DNA of 7,675 nt from QQUK01 sp913009765. Its GTDB lineage: Bacteria; Zixibacteria; MSB-5A5; GN15; FEB-12. The notes below the pieces were generated by a model that searched no databases, had not been told where the DNA came from, and worked only from the letters and a program-made list of their open reading frames with translations. Made by a program: the position numbers and the translations under genes. The stretch is taken from positions 1 to 7,675 of the forward strand of contig CALCCW010000332.1 in NCBI GenBank assembly GCA_937900185.1, given 5' to 3'. Positions 6,329-7,675 of the stretch are shown piece after piece. The first letter of the stretch is position 1, and each line of letters opens with the position of its first letter.

Positions 6329-7555
6329 TTAACTAGTACTAATACTATCTTCAGAAATTTTACTATATAATACATTTACAGAAGAATATCCCTCACACCG
6401 AGGATTAAAAGGAAGAGACAATTGACTACCATTCGAAATTAAGCAATCTAACTGCTTAGACTGAACAAAGTCTAAAACTGATTGATGAAAAACAATATAT
6501 GAACAATTGGAATGATCACAGATAACACTTTGAATATCTTTAGGTAGCTTTTCAATCTCATAATCTTCCTTAATTTCCTTATAATAATCACAAAGCCGTT
6601 GTCCTAAGCATAATAAGCTTCCTTCAATCAGTTTACTTCCATCAATCTTAAACAATTCACCATATTTAGATAAACAAATACTTACTCTAAAGTTAAATTT
6701 ATTTCGGAACGAAGTCTTAAGAAAATCAATAATACTCAACACAATATGAATATCATCACAAATTATTTTACTACCTTCATTTGTAGTTTCTTTCTCATGA
6801 GACAATAATTTACCTTGAAACAGACTGTCGATATTATTTAAAACTTTACTTCTTTCAATATTTACTAAATCTGCAGGATGCTTGCTGCTATCATTAATAT
6901 CCCAAACGAGAGCAAATGTTTCATTATAAAAGCTAAATCCAAGTCCATCACTAGAAGAATTAAATAAATTAATAGCTGAATTAACTTCATCTTGTAAAAC
7001 ATCCTGAATTTTGAATAGACATTCAATACTACTACCAAAATCATCACAATCAATAAGTGAATTGAAATGTTCAATCAATGGAGTAAAATTATGAACTATC
7101 ACACTATTTAACTTATTGATAGTTTTAATAACATCCTCTACAGAGTTGTTAATTGGTTTATGTTTAGGTGACTTAAATACATCATAATAACCCTGCAAAA
7201 CATTATAAAAAAGCTTGGTATATTGTTCTAATAGGATTATCAACGACAATAGTATATTTATATCATTTGGAGCTTTGACATTTCTGTTTTCTGCAATCCA
7301 TGGTTTAATAGCATTATTCCATAAAGAAGAATCGGGATTGGGAGAATTTTTTGGCCAGGAATTATTTGCTACCTTTAAGTACTGATCAAATTTTTTAAAA
7401 TAGTCTATCTTCTGTTTTGCTTGCTTAACCCAGTCATATAAATTCTTAAGATACTCCTTTAAATCATCTACGGACTTTTCCGTCATATTATTAGGGAATA
7501 AACTTATTTTTTTAAGAGTTTTTTCAGCACTATATTTGTCATGATGTAACCACCC
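6329..7555 (-). CDS. Class III nucleotidyl cyclase-like protein, N-terminus truncated
   Basis: There are 408 genuine residues. The 31 residues encoded upstream of 7555 (ending MIRRPPRSTLFPYTTLFRS) are adapter and tail, and the true start is off the contig. In fragment numbering, residues 1-200 are helical, without recognisable domain or signal peptide. Residues about 212-330 fit a class III adenylyl/guanylyl cyclase fold: ALVWDINDSSK (215-225) with Asp219 as first metal ligand, KIICDDIHIVL (263-273) matching K-x-x-G-D-x-x-M-A-V-F with Lys263 and Asp267, RVSICLSKYGEL (290-301) matching R-I-G-I-H-T-G-E, and GSLLCLGQRL (312-321) matching G-x-x-V-N-x-A-A-R-L with Arg320 kept but Cys316 in place of Asn. 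The 48-residue spacing between the two Asp is close to the family norm. The loop between Asp267 and Arg290 is shorter than usual. Base specificity cannot be told. It could be a signalling cyclase or a defence pyrimidine cyclase (PycC-like). The assignment rests on motif reading alone. Confidence 0.55.
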   Translation of the reverse strand, partial: GWLHHDKYSAEKTLKKISLFPNNMTEKSVDDLKEYLKNLYDWVKQAKQKIDYFKKFDQYLKVANNSWPKNSPNPDSSLWNNAIKPWIAENRNVKAPNDINILLSLIILLEQYTKLFYNVLQGYYDVFKSPKHKPINNSVEDVIKTINKLNSVIVHNFTPLIEHFNSLIDCDDFGSSIECLFKIQDVLQDEVNSAINLFNSSSDGLGFSFYNETFALVWDINDSSKHPADLVNIERSKVLNNIDSLFQGKLLSHEKETTNEGSKIICDDIHIVLSIIDFLKTSFRNKFNFRVSICLSKYGELFKIDGSKLIEGSLLCLGQRLCDYYKEIKEDYEIEKLPKDIQSVICDHSNCSYIVFHQSVLDFVQSKQLDCLISNGSQLSLPFNPRCEGYSSVNVLYSKISEDSISTS

Positions 7556-7613
7556 AGATCGGAAGAGCGTCGTGTAGGGAAAGAGTGTAGATCTCGGTGG
7601 TCGCCGTATCATT
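7556..7613 (+). other. Illumina P5 universal adapter, reverse complement (assembly contamination)
   Basis: This 58-base stretch starts AGATCGGAAGAGCGTCGTG and ends GTCGCCGTATCATT, the full reverse complement of the TruSeq universal/P5 adapter. Together with the P7 adapter at the left end it frames the contig in the orientation of a library molecule. Minus-strand translation gives MIRRPPRSTLFPYTTLFRS, a peptide widely seen as a false N-terminus in databases. Genomic sequence ends at 7555. Confidence 0.99.
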
Positions 7614-7675
7614 AAAAAAAAAAAAAGAAAAAATGATGAAAGTCTCATGATAATTCAATGTGAAGGCAGAATCAA
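7614..7675. other. Non-biological read tail outside the P5 adapter
   Basis: A 13-base A run (7614-7626) directly follows the adapter, then low-complexity sequence to the end. This is the expected signature of sequencing past the end of a library fragment. Any start codon here, such as the ATG read on the minus strand at 7648-7646, is an artefact. Confidence 0.93.

Noticed and set aside
6865..7074. Minus-strand 69-residue hydrophobic open frame
   Set aside because: It overlaps the cyclase-like gene on the same strand in another frame. Its hydrophobicity comes from frame-shifted AT-rich codons, and no start signal is visible.
205..7555. tRNA, rRNA, CRISPR array or insertion sequence
   Set aside because: No cloverleaf, rRNA-like block, regularly spaced direct repeats or transposase with terminal inverted repeats was seen on either strand by reading.
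7614..7675. Start codon and N-terminus for the cyclase-like gene in the right-hand tail
   Set aside because: The sequence is poly-A and noise outside the P5 adapter, so it is not genomic.

Overview
The window is a draft assembly contig of an AT-rich bacterial genome, probably from a metagenome or single-cell library, with sequencing adapters left on both ends. Positions 139-204 are a complete indexed Illumina P7 adapter. Positions 7556-7613 are the Illumina P5 adapter in reverse complement. Homopolymer and noise tails follow outside each adapter (1-138 and 7614-7675). Only about 205-7555 (7,351 bp) is biological. Both terminal genes run into an adapter, so each is truncated and any uncorrected translation carries an artefactual end.

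Layout of the biological part: (i) 205-3636, minus strand, a large secreted YD/RHS-like protein with its signal peptide and a clear sigma70-type promoter and Shine-Dalgarno sequence, missing its C-terminus; (ii) 3637-3870, an intergenic region with that promoter, three copies of a TTACTTG motif and a small hairpin after the integrase gene; (iii) 3871-5169, minus strand, a tyrosine recombinase/integrase with a C-terminal coiled coil and an apparently replaced first catalytic arginine; (iv) 5170-5408, an intergenic region with a strong GC-rich inverted repeat in an otherwise AT-rich stretch; (v) 5409-5612 or slightly longer, minus strand, a small protein of unknown function whose start is unclear; (vi) 5678-6319, plus strand, a 213-residue protein of unknown function; (vii) 6329-7555, minus strand and convergent with the previous gene, a protein whose C-terminal half resembles a class III nucleotidyl cyclase domain, missing its N-terminus.

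The organism cannot be named. The signal peptide ending in Ile-Ala-Gln followed by a long YD-type protein suggests the Bacteroidota/Chlorobiota/Ignavibacteriota side of the bacteria. The TTGACA-17-TATTCT promoter and AGGAGGG ribosome binding site are not typical of Bacteroidia proper. This placement is inference.

An integrase beside short unknown genes and a cyclase-like gene looks like accessory, mobile-element territory. A link to cyclic-nucleotide anti-phage defence (Pycsar-like) is possible but unproven: the cyclase-like gene is incomplete, its neighbour is convergent rather than in an operon with it, and no effector domain was recognised. No tRNA, rRNA, CRISPR array or insertion sequence was seen.
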